From Methylovulum sp. (GTDB lineage: Bacteria > Pseudomonadota > Gammaproteobacteria > Methylococcales > Methylomonadaceae), in contig JACXTQ010000112.1 of NCBI GenBank assembly GCA_016919605.1, positions 1 to 10,079 on the forward strand: DNA of 10,079 bases, read 5' to 3'. The translations under genes were made by a program, and so were the position numbers. Numbering within the stretch: the stretch's first letter is position 1; each line of letters begins with the position of its first letter. Below are positions 1-4,996 of the stretch, piece by piece. The notes beneath the pieces are model-generated. The model ran no database searches. It had not been told where the DNA came from and saw nothing but the letters and a program-made list of their open reading frames with translations.

Positions 1-80
1 ATATTCCCAACGCCGCCGCCTTGCTGGGCGTTAGCCCCTCAACGATTTATCGCAAGATTCAGGGCTGGCAAAAATCCTGA
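1..80 (+). CDS. C-terminal end of a Fis-type HTH transcriptional regulator (5' part outside window)
   Basis: Only the last 25 or so residues are present, ending in TGA at 78-80. The translation contains NAAALLGVSPSTIYRKIQGW, which has the layout of the Fis-type helix-turn-helix (HTH_8): the A-x-x-LG-turn-S-x-x-T-[IL]-Y-R-K-[LI] recognition helix found at the C-terminus of NtrC-class sigma-54 activators and some two-component regulators. The activator domain, if there is one, lies outside the window, so the sigma-54 assignment is inference. The gene converges on the secreted-protein operon 19 bases away, and that operon has a sigma-54 promoter, which supports a regulatory link. It could instead be a Fis- or PrrA-like protein. 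The HTH call is firm for so short a piece; the class is not. Confidence 0.7.
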   Translation, partial: IPNAAALLGVSPSTIYRKIQGWQKS

Positions 81-99
81 TACTAAGCCGGTATCCTGG

Positions 100-474
100 T
101 TAAAAGTGGTCAATCACGGCATTGATCTGGCGGCCGCTGACATCCAAATCAAGTTCTTGGAAATTATCTAGCCAACGCGATCTCACCACGATAGTTTTTA
201 AGTACGCAGGTACCATCAACTTGCCCTGATAAGAGCCATTGCCGTCAAGGGTGCGGCTATCCAATAAACGTAAACCATCAGCGCCTTTGCTGTAAAAACT
301 TAAGCCCGTAGCTTCACCTGTCGGGGTGTTCACTTGAATATCAACCGTCACCGTTTGCCGAGTATTATAGGTAAAGGTGTCGCTGGGTGTGACCGTGTTG
401 ATGTCGGCATTGGCGGTTGCCCCAACACCCAGCCCCAAACATAAGCCTGCCAGTAAAATAATAAATTTGTTCAT
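100..474 (-). CDS. Small secreted protein of unknown function, partner of the LruC-domain gene
   Basis: This 124-aa protein has a typical Sec signal peptide: MNK, a hydrophobic stretch rich in Leu, Gly and Ala, then a likely cut after ATANA (about residue 23). The mature part of about 100 residues has no cysteine and alternates polar and hydrophobic residues with many Thr, Val, Asp and Gly, suggesting a compact all-beta domain. I recognise no family. The start is supported by AGGGGAA a few bases upstream of ATG. That ribosome binding site overlaps the TAA stop of the preceding 552-aa gene (487-489), leaving a 12-base gap, so the two are very probably co-transcribed and translationally coupled. 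Export and co-expression suggest it works with the LruC-domain protein in the periplasm or outside the cell; what it does is unknown. Confidence 0.8.
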   Translation of the reverse strand: MNKFIILLAGLCLGLGVGATANADINTVTPSDTFTYNTRQTVTVDIQVNTPTGEATGLSFYSKGADGLRLLDSRTLDGNGSYQGKLMVPAYLKTIVVRSRWLDNFQELDLDVSGRQINAVIDHF

Positions 475-486
475 GATAGTTTCCCC

Positions 487-2145
487 TTATTTGCCTAAAT
501 AAACATACGCTTTGTTAGTGGCGTTTAAATACCAGCTTGAATTTTTCGTACCGTTTGCTTCCGCCCATGTTTCAAATAAGCCGTAAGCCAAGGTAATGTC
601 CTTTTGTTCGGAAGGGTACAACCAGTTATCAGGAATATCCAATGCCCAAGGCAGGTTGCTGGCGGTACGGTAATAGCGTTTTTTGCCGATGTCGGACGTG
701 TCGTCATAAGTGCCAAACAAACGGGGGTCTGCCAAATCGGTGGGTGGCAGGTCAACCAAATGCGTTTCCAGCCCACGCCGGTTGGTGGCGAAAATAAACG
801 GATTGTACGGGGCTTTGCCCATAGCCGCTTGGGGCGTGTTGAATGACACATGGGCGACAAAACGTGGGCTGGGCAATTTGGGGCATTGGTTCCAAGTGTT
901 AAAAAAACTGCATGGATAGCCTTGTCCGGTGTTGGTGATGGCTTTAATATCGGGCGCGACAATAAAGACGGCTTCTTTTTGTTTGTCCTCAGGGCTTAAA
1001 GCCACGGCGGCTTGGTTGTCCCGGGTCAGGGTGGTGGCGGCTTTATTGATAGTGTCCTTGCTTACCCCGGGTAAATGCACACCGAAACCGCGCTGATAAA
1101 CACCGCCACGGGCGGCGATTTCATAAACCATATCGACATCGGTCACTTGGTTTTTAGCGTTCAGGGTTTCAATAGTGCGGTAATTGATAACCACATCATT
1201 AAGGTCGTAATCGCCTTTAATCGGCCATTGGTCTTCAAAAGCCAAATGCCCATAGCCACTGGCACTAGGATAAAAACGTTGCGCAGAACGGAGCTTGTCT
1301 TGCGGGAAGGCATCCAAATAATCAGGTACGCCGTCACCGTCAGTATCAATCTTATTCAAATCGCTTTTGGCCGCCAAATCATTCATTTGGCTCCTGTCCA
1401 CGGCACTAAACGGGGTAACGTGCACGGCAATGACAACGTCATTAAAGTCATTGTCGCTACCCTTGCCGGGGGTGCGGTTCATATCCTCAAAACCTATAAT
1501 CAAAAAGCCATCTTGGGCATTGGACAGCAGCACATTATGCGCCCGATAATTGTTGGCATCATTCACTTCAGGGTTCAACCCTTTTATCGTGCGGAAAATC
1601 CAGTCAACCGATTGGTTGGGATCTACCTTATGCAAGTTAGGTTTCCAGCCATTGGCCATCACTGTAAAACCGATGGCTTCGCCGGCCTTAAATTTGCCTA
1701 AATCAATGCCATTGCCATATTTTAATGGCGGTGTGGAAATGTTCGGGAAAATGATGCTATCTTGCACCTGGCTTTTGCTGGGCAAATCTTCGGCGTTAAA
1801 TTTAAAAAACCCCAACGAGTTTAGGTAGCCCGCCCCTTCAGAGACAAACGATACCGTCACTTGCGCATCTTTCAGCAAATAAATGTTGGCACCTAAATCA
1901 TCGGTCACTAAATTTTCGGAATTTTTGCTGATGTTCTGGCCTTCGGGTAGTTTTTTCAAAACCCGCGAAATGAGGTCGGACGGTAATTTGCCGCTCATAT
2001 CGACCATAGACTTGGGGGCGCCTGTATTGGCATCGTAGTCGCCAAAGTATTGCCAATCCTTAGCCGTCGCTGAGGCGCTGGCCAGCAACAATGCCGCCCC
2101 CAATAGCGGCTGTATTTTCTTTAAAGTGTTTGTGTGGGTTTTCAT
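487..2145 (-). CDS. Secreted LruC-domain / DUF4114-like protein
   Basis: This 552-aa exported protein starts with a basic N-terminus and a hydrophobic stretch, with likely cleavage after SATA (about residue 28). No lipobox cysteine, PEP-CTERM or LPXTG tail is visible. Around residues 158-244 is a DUF4114-like module ending in GFEDMN then GSDNDFNDVVIAV. At 267-283 is DTDGDGVPDYLDAFPQD, a thrombospondin type-3-like calcium motif. From about 290 to the end is an LruC-type domain with FYPSASGYGHLAFEDQWP followed by KGDYDLNDVVINYR. Two cysteines (about 412 and 421) could form a disulfide. Leptospira LruC, which gives the domain its name, is an outer-envelope antigen, but no biochemical role is established. 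The many Asp/Asn clusters suggest calcium-dependent folding or adhesion (inference). The ATG is preceded by a strong AGGAGA. It heads an operon with the 124-aa secreted gene and has a sigma-54 promoter. Confidence 0.85.
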   Translation of the reverse strand: MKTHTNTLKKIQPLLGAALLLASASATAKDWQYFGDYDANTGAPKSMVDMSGKLPSDLISRVLKKLPEGQNISKNSENLVTDDLGANIYLLKDAQVTVSFVSEGAGYLNSLGFFKFNAEDLPSKSQVQDSIIFPNISTPPLKYGNGIDLGKFKAGEAIGFTVMANGWKPNLHKVDPNQSVDWIFRTIKGLNPEVNDANNYRAHNVLLSNAQDGFLIIGFEDMNRTPGKGSDNDFNDVVIAVHVTPFSAVDRSQMNDLAAKSDLNKIDTDGDGVPDYLDAFPQDKLRSAQRFYPSASGYGHLAFEDQWPIKGDYDLNDVVINYRTIETLNAKNQVTDVDMVYEIAARGGVYQRGFGVHLPGVSKDTINKAATTLTRDNQAAVALSPEDKQKEAVFIVAPDIKAITNTGQGYPCSFFNTWNQCPKLPSPRFVAHVSFNTPQAAMGKAPYNPFIFATNRRGLETHLVDLPPTDLADPRLFGTYDDTSDIGKKRYYRTASNLPWALDIPDNWLYPSEQKDITLAYGLFETWAEANGTKNSSWYLNATNKAYVYLGK

Positions 2146-2237
2146 GACCGTCTCCTGGCTGTCGCCGGTGCAAACGTGCGGTTAATCAATAAAGGCTAGT
2201 GTTTTATTTGCCATTTCATAGGCTCTGTTTGCTATAA

Positions 2238-2254
2238 AGCAAGCATCTTGCCAA
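2238..2254 (-). promoter_or_regulatory. Sigma-54 (-24/-12) promoter of the LruC-domain operon
   Basis: Read on the minus strand the site is TTGGCAAGATGCTTGCT. Against the known consensus YTGGCACGNNNNTTGCW every fixed position matches except one (A for C after TGGCA). The invariant GG and GC have exactly ten bases between them. The predicted transcript start is near 2227, giving a leader of about 82 nt before the ATG at 2145. Just upstream, about 2257-2283 is very AT-rich (roughly -30 to -56), where IHF or intrinsic bending often helps loop the activator to the polymerase. Promoters of this class need an enhancer-binding ATPase. Confidence 0.8.
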
Positions 2255-2327
2255 GTTAAAAAATAAATAAAAACAAGTTATTAGATATGCTGTTGCCTAT
2301 GCTGAAGAAGTATAATGGCATTTTGGT

Positions 2328-2363
2328 TTTTGCAAAATGCAATTTTAATCGCATTTTGCAAAA
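2328..2363. promoter_or_regulatory. Inverted repeat upstream of the sigma-54 promoter, candidate activator binding site
   Basis: The arms TTTTGCAAAATGC (2328-2340) and GCATTTTGCAAAA (2351-2363) are perfect 13-bp reverse complements around a 10-base centre. Each arm also contains the self-palindrome TTTTGCAAAA, so two identical dyads lie 26 bp apart. Relative to the predicted start of the LruC operon this spans about -101 to -136, the usual place for an enhancer-binding protein's upstream activating sequence. The arms are AT-rich and no T-run follows on either strand, so a terminator for folK is less likely. The rest of the roughly 300-base gap (2146-2449) holds the promoter, its leader and a purine tract; I see no gene in it. 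Confidence 0.55.
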
Positions 2364-2368
2364 TCAAT

Positions 2369-2389
2369 GGGAGAGAGGGGAGAGGGGAG
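2369..2389 (+). repeat. Homopurine tract with a mirror repeat
   Basis: Twenty-one consecutive purines occur here on the + strand, consisting of GGG or GGGG blocks separated by AGAGA, AGA and A. Positions 2375-2389 form a perfect 15-base mirror repeat centred on 2382. Such tracts can adopt triplex (H-DNA) structure; there are only three runs of three or more G, so a simple intramolecular quadruplex is not expected. It lies just beyond the inverted repeat at 2328-2363, between folK and the LruC operon. Its function is unknown. Confidence 0.5.
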
Positions 2390-2449
2390 TGACCAACACG
2401 GTTGGCTTAAACAATGGTTTTTTTAATTATAGGTTAACAAGCTTTAATC

Positions 2450-2944
2450 CTAGTGCGTGCAAGAAAAATCAATCCGCCGTTGCCGCACCCCTGCTTTAGG
2501 CATTTGCGCCCACAGTTGCGCATAACTTAACTGTAAAACTGGATGTATCAAGGTAGGGGCGATTTCCGCCAAGGGTTCCAACACAAAGGCGTAACGCTCA
2601 ATATCGGCGCGGGGCAGTTGCAAACTGCCATTATTAATAAGCGCATCACCGTATAGCAATAAATCCAAGTCTAAGGTTCGGGACGAGAATTTTTTGCTGT
2701 CCGGTGTACGCCCTTGGGCGAACTCAAGCTGCCGCAATTGTTGGGCAATGGTTTGGGCGGTCAGTTCCGAATTAAAGCCGACTACCAGATTATAAAAAGC
2801 CGCACCGGAAAAGCCCACCGCTTCGGCTTCATAGACACTGGACACCACCAACTCGCCAAACAACTGTTTAAGCGACTGCAAGCCTGCGGCAATATGTTTT
2901 TCCCGTTCAATATTGCTGCCGATGCTGATGTAAGCTGTGGTCAT
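2450..2944 (-). CDS. folK: 2-amino-4-hydroxy-6-hydroxymethyldihydropteridine pyrophosphokinase (HPPK)
   Basis: HPPK transfers pyrophosphate from ATP to 6-hydroxymethyl-7,8-dihydropterin, the step before dihydropteroate synthase in folate synthesis, in the cytoplasm. The 164-aa product has the family landmarks in order: AYISIGSNI near the N-terminus, SSVYEAEAVGFSG (about 35-47) and YNLVVGF in the pterin-binding part, and the signature RTLDLDLLLYGD (about 89-100), whose two Asp (about 92 and 94) correspond to the magnesium-binding pair. LPRADIERYAFVLEPLAEIAP and IHP follow, as usual. Length is normal. Its ATG overlaps the folB stop as ATGA, so the two genes are co-transcribed and coupled. The last 15 residues beyond the conserved core are basic and not conserved in my recollection. 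Confidence 0.95.
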   Translation of the reverse strand: MTTAYISIGSNIEREKHIAAGLQSLKQLFGELVVSSVYEAEAVGFSGAAFYNLVVGFNSELTAQTIAQQLRQLEFAQGRTPDSKKFSSRTLDLDLLLYGDALINNGSLQLPRADIERYAFVLEPLAEIAPTLIHPVLQLSYAQLWAQMPKAGVRQRRIDFSCTH

Positions 2945-3300
2945 GCGGTTTTTTCCCCGCGTTCGATGGTGATGCCGACATCAATGCCGCTGCCTATCGC
3001 GCCTTTTTTGTTGAGCGTGATTTTGACCCAAGGCACGGCAAATTCGCTACGGATAATCTGGGCAATTTCAGAGATTAGCCGCTCCACCAGAAAAAACTCA
3101 CTGCCTTTTACAAAGCTAATGATACGGTCGGAGACGGTCTTATAGTCTAAGGCGTATTGGATATCGTCAGTTGCCGCTGCTTTTTGAATGTCAAAAGCCA
3201 TTTCAATATCCAAAATGACTGTTTGCCGTTGTTGGCGTTCCCAATCATAAATGCCGATCAGGGTGTCAATTTCAAGACCGCCTAAAAAAATGATGTCCAT
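2941..3300 (-). CDS. folB: Dihydroneopterin aldolase
   Basis: FolB cleaves 7,8-dihydroneopterin to 6-hydroxymethyl-7,8-dihydropterin and glycolaldehyde, making the substrate of FolK encoded directly after it. The 119-aa length is normal for this octameric cytosolic enzyme. Visible landmarks are LGGLEIDTLIGIYDWER (about 6-22), with the active-site Glu at about 21, then LDYKTVSDRI (about 51-60), LVERLISEIA (about 71-80) with the pterin-anchoring Glu, and VKITLNKKGAI with the general-base Lys at about 98. The usual KPGA is KKGA here, a mild variation. The stop TGA shares bases with the folK start. The ribosome binding site is weak (AGCGGA-like) and no convincing promoter was found in the 350 bases upstream. 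Confidence 0.93.
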   Translation of the reverse strand: MDIIFLGGLEIDTLIGIYDWERQQRQTVILDIEMAFDIQKAAATDDIQYALDYKTVSDRIISFVKGSEFFLVERLISEIAQIIRSEFAVPWVKITLNKKGAIGSGIDVGITIERGEKTA

Positions 3301-3650
3301 GTAATAGTCCGCTGGTTTGGAAGTTAAAAGGCGGTAAGTATCAGGGAAATGGGCGGGGTGTACAAGTTTACTTTATGGCTGGGCTTGACTTTAAGCCTTG
3401 CAAGCAAAACACGGGCTATACGATGCCAACGCAACGGCCCTGCAATGCTCCCCAGCGCTTTTAAGCATCAATACCCTAACCTTAAAAATAAGGGTTTTGT
3501 AGCCTTATTGCGGACAGCGGTTTTGCCGGTGTTGTTTGACAAAAACTAAGCTAATGGAAAATAATGGTTTTTTATCGGCTTATTTGATAAGCGCAATGCT
3601 TGCAACTAACCCTCCCTTTTCAGCATTTAACCGACCCAAGGAAACACACT
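3301..3650. other. Divergent intergenic region between folB and the DedA-family gene
   Basis: I see no credible gene in these 350 bases. A short open frame at 3349-3549 on the + strand has no ribosome binding site or recognisable motif and is treated as chance. The region holds the dedA promoter (3536-3565), small imperfect hairpins (for example CCTTA-AAAA-TAAGG at 3480-3493) and, in the dedA leader, GCTTAT-TTG-ATAAGC at 3578-3592. The folB promoter should also be here, but I cannot place it with confidence. Confidence 0.6.
3536..3565 (+). promoter_or_regulatory. Sigma-70-type promoter of the DedA-family gene
   Basis: A perfect -35 TTGACA at 3536-3541 and a -10 AATAAT (five of six matches) at 3560-3565 are separated by 18 bases. 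Transcription would start near 3572, giving a leader of roughly 80 nt that contains a short perfect hairpin at 3578-3592. This is the only good promoter pair I found before the gene at 3651. Confidence 0.6.
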
Positions 3651-4250
3651 ATGCTACATGAAGTCATCAACTGGCTTGTCACCACTATCGGCTCTATGGG
3701 CTATACGGGTATCTTTTTGTTGATGGCGATGGAAAGCTCAATCATCCCCATCCCTAGCGAGATTATTATGCCGCCCGCAGGCTATTTGGTGCAGGAAGGC
3801 AAGATGAATATGGCCTTGGTGATTTTAAGCGGCACGTCTGGCAGTTTGTTCGGCGCTTATGTCAATTATTTTGCCGCACGGTGGTTGGGGCGGCCTTTAT
3901 TGGTGAAATACGGCCATTATGTGCTGATACGCGAAGAAACGTTGTTACGGGTAGAAAACTATTTTACCGAACACGGTGAAATTTCTACATTTATAGGCCG
4001 TCTGTTGCCGGTTATCCGCCACCTAATTTCTATCCCGGCAGGTTTGGCGGGGATGAATCACCTTAAATTTTCGCTTTACACGTTACTGGGTGCGTTTATT
4101 TGGGTGTCCATCCTGACGTTAATCGGCTATTTTCTAGGGCAAAATCAAGAATTGATCCTACGCTATTCACATCAGGTGGTGATCGGCTTGGTAGGTTTTA
4201 GCGTGTTGTTGGTGGCGGTTTATTTGAAAATGAAAGCCAAGCTTATTTAG
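3651..4250 (+). CDS. DedA-family inner-membrane protein
   Basis: This 199-aa polytopic membrane protein belongs to the DedA (SNARE-associated) superfamily. Members act in membrane homeostasis, and some have been shown to return undecaprenyl phosphate across the membrane or to move other lipids; the substrate here cannot be told. Family marks are ESSIIPIPSEIIMPPAG (about 28-44) in the first re-entrant region and FIGRLLPVIRHLISIPAGLAGM (about 114-135), with the two conserved arginines at about 117 and 123. Several hydrophobic segments and a basic C-terminus (KMKAKLI) fit an inner-membrane topology. The ATG at 3651 is preferred over one at 3600 because AAGGA lies eight bases before it and the 17 extra residues are not DedA-like. 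It converges on the toxin gene 29 bases downstream, with no clear terminator between them. Confidence 0.9.
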   Translation: MLHEVINWLVTTIGSMGYTGIFLLMAMESSIIPIPSEIIMPPAGYLVQEGKMNMALVILSGTSGSLFGAYVNYFAARWLGRPLLVKYGHYVLIREETLLRVENYFTEHGEISTFIGRLLPVIRHLISIPAGLAGMNHLKFSLYTLLGAFIWVSILTLIGYFLGQNQELILRYSHQVVIGLVGFSVLLVAVYLKMKAKLI

Positions 4251-4279
4251 AGGGTTGGGTATTTTGGATAAGGCCGGTG

Positions 4280-4558
4280 TCATCGGCTGTAATGGTAGCG
4301 TCCTTGGAGAAAATCAATCCGGTCATCAGTCACTAGATAGACCAAACGATGTTCTTGGGTGATACGGCGTGACCACGTTCCTAGGGCGATATGTTTTAAC
4401 GGCTCAGGTTTGCCTATCCCAGTAAACGGGTCACGCATGACTGCTTCGACCAAATCGAGAATTTTGAGCGCGACCCGCTGGTTGGTTTGCACCCAGAACC
4501 GCAGGTCTTCACGAAATTCTGGCTGAAAGGCACTTACCCGCCCAACGGTTTTAACCAA
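4280..4558 (-). CDS. yoeB: YoeB/Txe-family ribosome-dependent mRNA interferase toxin
   Basis: YoeB toxins bind the ribosome and cut mRNA in the A site; YefM neutralises them. The product matches E. coli YoeB over nearly its whole length: GKPEPLKH, WSRRITQEHRLVYLVTDD and the terminal RYHY. Numbered from the proposed start, the catalytic residues correspond to Glu52, Arg71, His89 and Tyr90 (E. coli Glu46, Arg65, His83, Tyr84), so the toxin looks active. The frame stays open upstream to an ATG at 4708, but those residues lie over the antitoxin gene and do not resemble YoeB. There is no ATG or GTG close to the conserved part. The TTG at 4558 has GAGG six bases upstream, overlaps the antitoxin stop by eight bases and gives 92 aa, a normal size. 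A second TTG at 4564 is possible. Confidence 0.9.
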   Translation of the reverse strand: MVKTVGRVSAFQPEFREDLRFWVQTNQRVALKILDLVEAVMRDPFTGIGKPEPLKHIALGTWSRRITQEHRLVYLVTDDRIDFLQGRYHYSR

Positions 4559-4829
4559 GACCAACCTCGGCGCGTAAATCGGCGGGTGCTTGGGGCTGTG
4601 TGGTTTGTTGTTGGGCGCGGGCCAATGCCGCCAATAAACGTTCCGCATTGGCAGGGGATCGCAACAGATGTGCGGTTTCAAGCAGGCTGTTGAGTTCATC
4701 GGCGGCAATCAGGGCGACATCGGCAGCTCCGCGCCGCTGGATAATCACCACTTCTTGGTCGTCTGTCACCGAAGCCAACAAGGTGGCAAGATGGGCCCGT
4801 GCTTGGGTATAGGTCGTCTGGATGGTCAT
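4551..4829 (-). CDS. yefM: YefM/Phd-family antitoxin
   Basis: YefM-type antitoxins bind YoeB through their C-terminal part and repress their own operon through an N-terminal DNA-binding fold. This 92-aa protein has the family layout: an N-terminal segment with TYTQARAHLATLLASV, then VVIIQRRGAADVALIAADEL (about 27-46) and SLLETAHLLRSPANAERLL (about 48-66), the last nearly identical to the equivalent E. coli YefM segment. A Gln/Pro/Ala-rich tail follows, expected to be disordered until toxin is bound. It is the first gene of the operon, with a promoter and a TGTACA-type operator just upstream, and its last codons overlap the toxin start. The ribosome binding site is weak (AAGAG). Confidence 0.92.
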   Translation of the reverse strand: MTIQTTYTQARAHLATLLASVTDDQEVVIIQRRGAADVALIAADELNSLLETAHLLRSPANAERLLAALARAQQQTTQPQAPADLRAEVGLG

Positions 4830-4851
4830 AGGCTCTTGGGGAGGTATTTTC

Positions 4852-4870
4852 TGTACAGTAGTACTGTACG
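4852..4870. promoter_or_regulatory. YefM-type operator palindrome
   Basis: GTACAGTA (4853-4860) and TACTGTAC (4862-4869) are perfect 8-bp inverted arms around one central base. The stretch contains TGTACA (4852-4857) and a second near copy, TGTACG (4865-4870), 13 bp further on. TGTACA is the core of the palindromes bound by the YefM-YoeB complex in E. coli (known from the literature). It covers the -10 element and predicted start of the antitoxin promoter, as expected for autorepression. Confidence 0.7.
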
Positions 4871-4891
4871 TTATCTGGATGTGTCCGTCAA
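4863..4891 (-). promoter_or_regulatory. Promoter of the yefM-yoeB operon
   Basis: On the minus strand TTGACG (4891-4886) and TACAGT (4868-4863) are separated by 17 bases. The -35 matches five of six consensus positions and the -10 four of six. The predicted start is near 4856, about 26 bases before the antitoxin ATG. The -10 lies inside the palindrome at 4853-4869, so repressor binding should block polymerase. Confidence 0.6.
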
Positions 4892-4895
4892 TTGT

Positions 4896-4931
4896 GCTTG
4901 CCGCAATCGCTCATTTTACCCAACGGCAAGC
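4896..4931. repeat. Inverted repeat between the divergent yefM and htpG promoters
   Basis: GCTTGCCG (4896-4903) and CGGCAAGC (4924-4931) are perfect 8-bp arms separated by 20 bases. The right arm ends exactly where the htpG -35 element begins, and the left arm lies just outside the yefM -35. It is unlike the HrcA/CIRCE heat-shock operator. It could bind a dimeric regulator of htpG or be coincidence. Confidence 0.4.
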
Positions 4932-4959
4932 CTTGAAAATTCCCCCGCCGCCCCCACAT
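4932..4959 (+). promoter_or_regulatory. Sigma-32 heat-shock promoter of htpG
   Basis: A -35 CTTGAAA at 4932-4938 matches the RpoH consensus exactly. After 13 bases comes CCCCACAT at 4952-4959, which differs from the -10 consensus CCCCATNT at one position. The predicted start is about 4966, giving a leader of about 30 nt. This fits the known heat-shock control of htpG. Confidence 0.8.
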
Positions 4960-4996
4960 CGCAATTGTTAACATTTACCATCGGGAATTATCAGAC

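Noticed and set aside
1075..1701. Long open frame on the + strand (208 codons)
   Set aside because: It lies antisense within the LruC-domain gene, which has a signal peptide, a strong ribosome binding site and recognisable domains; the + strand product has no recognisable motif.
2146..2227. A riboswitch such as c-di-GMP in the LruC operon leader
   Set aside because: The 82-nt leader has only short hairpins, and I find none of the conserved motifs of known riboswitch classes.
2328..2363. The inverted repeat as terminator of folK
   Set aside because: The stem is AT-rich with a 10-base loop, has no T-run on the minus strand, and lies about 90 bases past the stop; a regulatory site fits better, though a weak terminator role is not excluded.
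2287..2499. Open frame of 70 codons on the + strand, with TATAAT at 2311-2316 inside it
   Set aside because: No ribosome binding site, low-complexity translation, and it runs into the antisense of folK. The TATAAT has no -35 at a suitable distance.
3349..3549. Open frame of 66 codons between folB and the DedA gene
   Set aside because: No good ribosome binding site and no recognisable motif, although its start is hydrophobic. It ends over the dedA promoter. Treated as chance.
4559..4708. 50-residue N-terminal extension of the YoeB toxin from an upstream ATG
   Set aside because: It overlaps most of the antitoxin gene in another frame and has no similarity to YoeB; a TTG with a ribosome binding site gives the family length.
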